Below, in pieces: positions 6,176-6,337 of a stretch of 6,337 nucleotides of DNA; position 1 is the stretch's first letter; each line of letters begins with the position of its first letter. The translations under genes and the position numbers were made by a program. Where the stretch lies: positions 1 through 6,337 of the forward strand of contig CAMBCD010000165.1 of NCBI GenBank assembly GCA_945863085.1, in the 5' to 3' direction. The notes beneath the pieces are model-generated. The model searched no databases, was not told the DNA's origin, and saw only the letters and a program-made list of their open reading frames with translations. Source of the DNA: Bordetella parapertussis. GTDB taxonomy: Bacteria > Pseudomonadota > Gammaproteobacteria > Burkholderiales > SG8-41.

Positions 6176-6182
6176 CCTCCTT
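6176..6182 (-). promoter_or_regulatory. Strong ribosome binding site for the Bug receptor
   Basis: AAGGAGG on the minus strand is placed nine bases before the GTG start and supports that start. The spacer begins with five G residues continuous with the site, giving a run of seven G (6171-6177). Confidence 0.8.
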
Positions 6183-6193
6183 GTTATGAACGA

Positions 6194-6337
6194 TCAGAGC
6201 CCGTCACCAATCTCCACATTTTCCGGCTTGAGTTCGATGCCGGAAGCCTTGGCTTGCAGCAGCAGCAGTTGCGAGAAGTCCTGATCATAACCGTTACCGA
6301 TGAGGGTTTGCACCATGTCGCGCGTGACGCTGGTGGT
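6194..6337 (-). CDS. C-terminal end of an oxidoreductase, probably 3-hydroxyisobutyrate dehydrogenase-like (5' truncated)
   Basis: A frame is open from the window edge to TGA 6194-6196 and gives 47 residues ending in ELKPENVEIGDGL. The segment LIGNGYDQDFSQLLLLQAKASG resembles the last helix of NAD(P)-dependent beta-hydroxyacid dehydrogenases of the 3-hydroxyisobutyrate dehydrogenase group, where a GxGxxDFSAL-like motif precedes the end. The cofactor and catalytic parts lie outside the window, so this is a tentative reading from a short tail. That it is coding is supported by codon usage and by its position 27 bases before the receptor gene on the same strand, which suggests one transcript. 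Confidence 0.5.
   Translation of the reverse strand, partial: TTSVTRDMVQTLIGNGYDQDFSQLLLLQAKASGIELKPENVEIGDGL

Noticed and set aside
6257..6268. CAG/CTG triplet repeat
   Set aside because: Only four units, encoding four leucines in a helix of the partial oxidoreductase; too short to be a meaningful microsatellite.

Overview
The window is a GC-rich bacterial segment, densely packed with genes and without mobile elements, RNA genes or CRISPR arrays that I can see. A Bug/TctC-type periplasmic solute receptor, together with small catabolic-looking oxidoreductases, suggests a betaproteobacterium of the Burkholderiales type. That assignment rests on gene content and general family knowledge, not on a marker gene. 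Both ends cut through genes.

Left part, plus strand (1-1872): the C-terminal half of an aconitase-superfamily large subunit (3-isopropylmalate dehydratase large-chain type), then its small swivelling subunit, then a RimJ/RimL-like GNAT acetyltransferase that overlaps the small-subunit gene by 4 bases (ATGA). These three look like one transcription unit. The iron-sulfur cysteines are kept, but several residues that define the usual substrate site in both subunits are replaced, so the pair probably acts on something other than isopropylmalate.

Right part, minus strand (6337 down to 1873): the tail of an oxidoreductase resembling the 3-hydroxyisobutyrate dehydrogenase group, a Bug/TctC receptor with signal peptide, an intrinsic terminator, an aldo/keto reductase, an M24 'pita-bread' family protein whose five metal-ligand positions all appear substituted, and a D-Ala-D-Ala-ligase-like ATP-grasp protein. 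The aldo/keto reductase and M24 genes overlap by 4 bases (GTGA); the ATP-grasp gene follows after 26 bases.

The two units converge with no space at all: the stop codon of the acetyltransferase ends at 1872 and that of the ATP-grasp gene lies at 1873-1875. A reasonable inference is a solute-uptake and catabolic or modification locus: a periplasmic receptor captures a small, probably carboxylated compound, and reductases, a non-metal creatinase-fold hydrolase, a dehydratase/isomerase and an ATP-dependent ligase process it. The substrate cannot be read from the sequence. The most interesting point is that three separate enzymes here (aconitase-like pair, M24 protein, ATP-grasp protein) each keep the fold signature but lose family-defining active-site residues.
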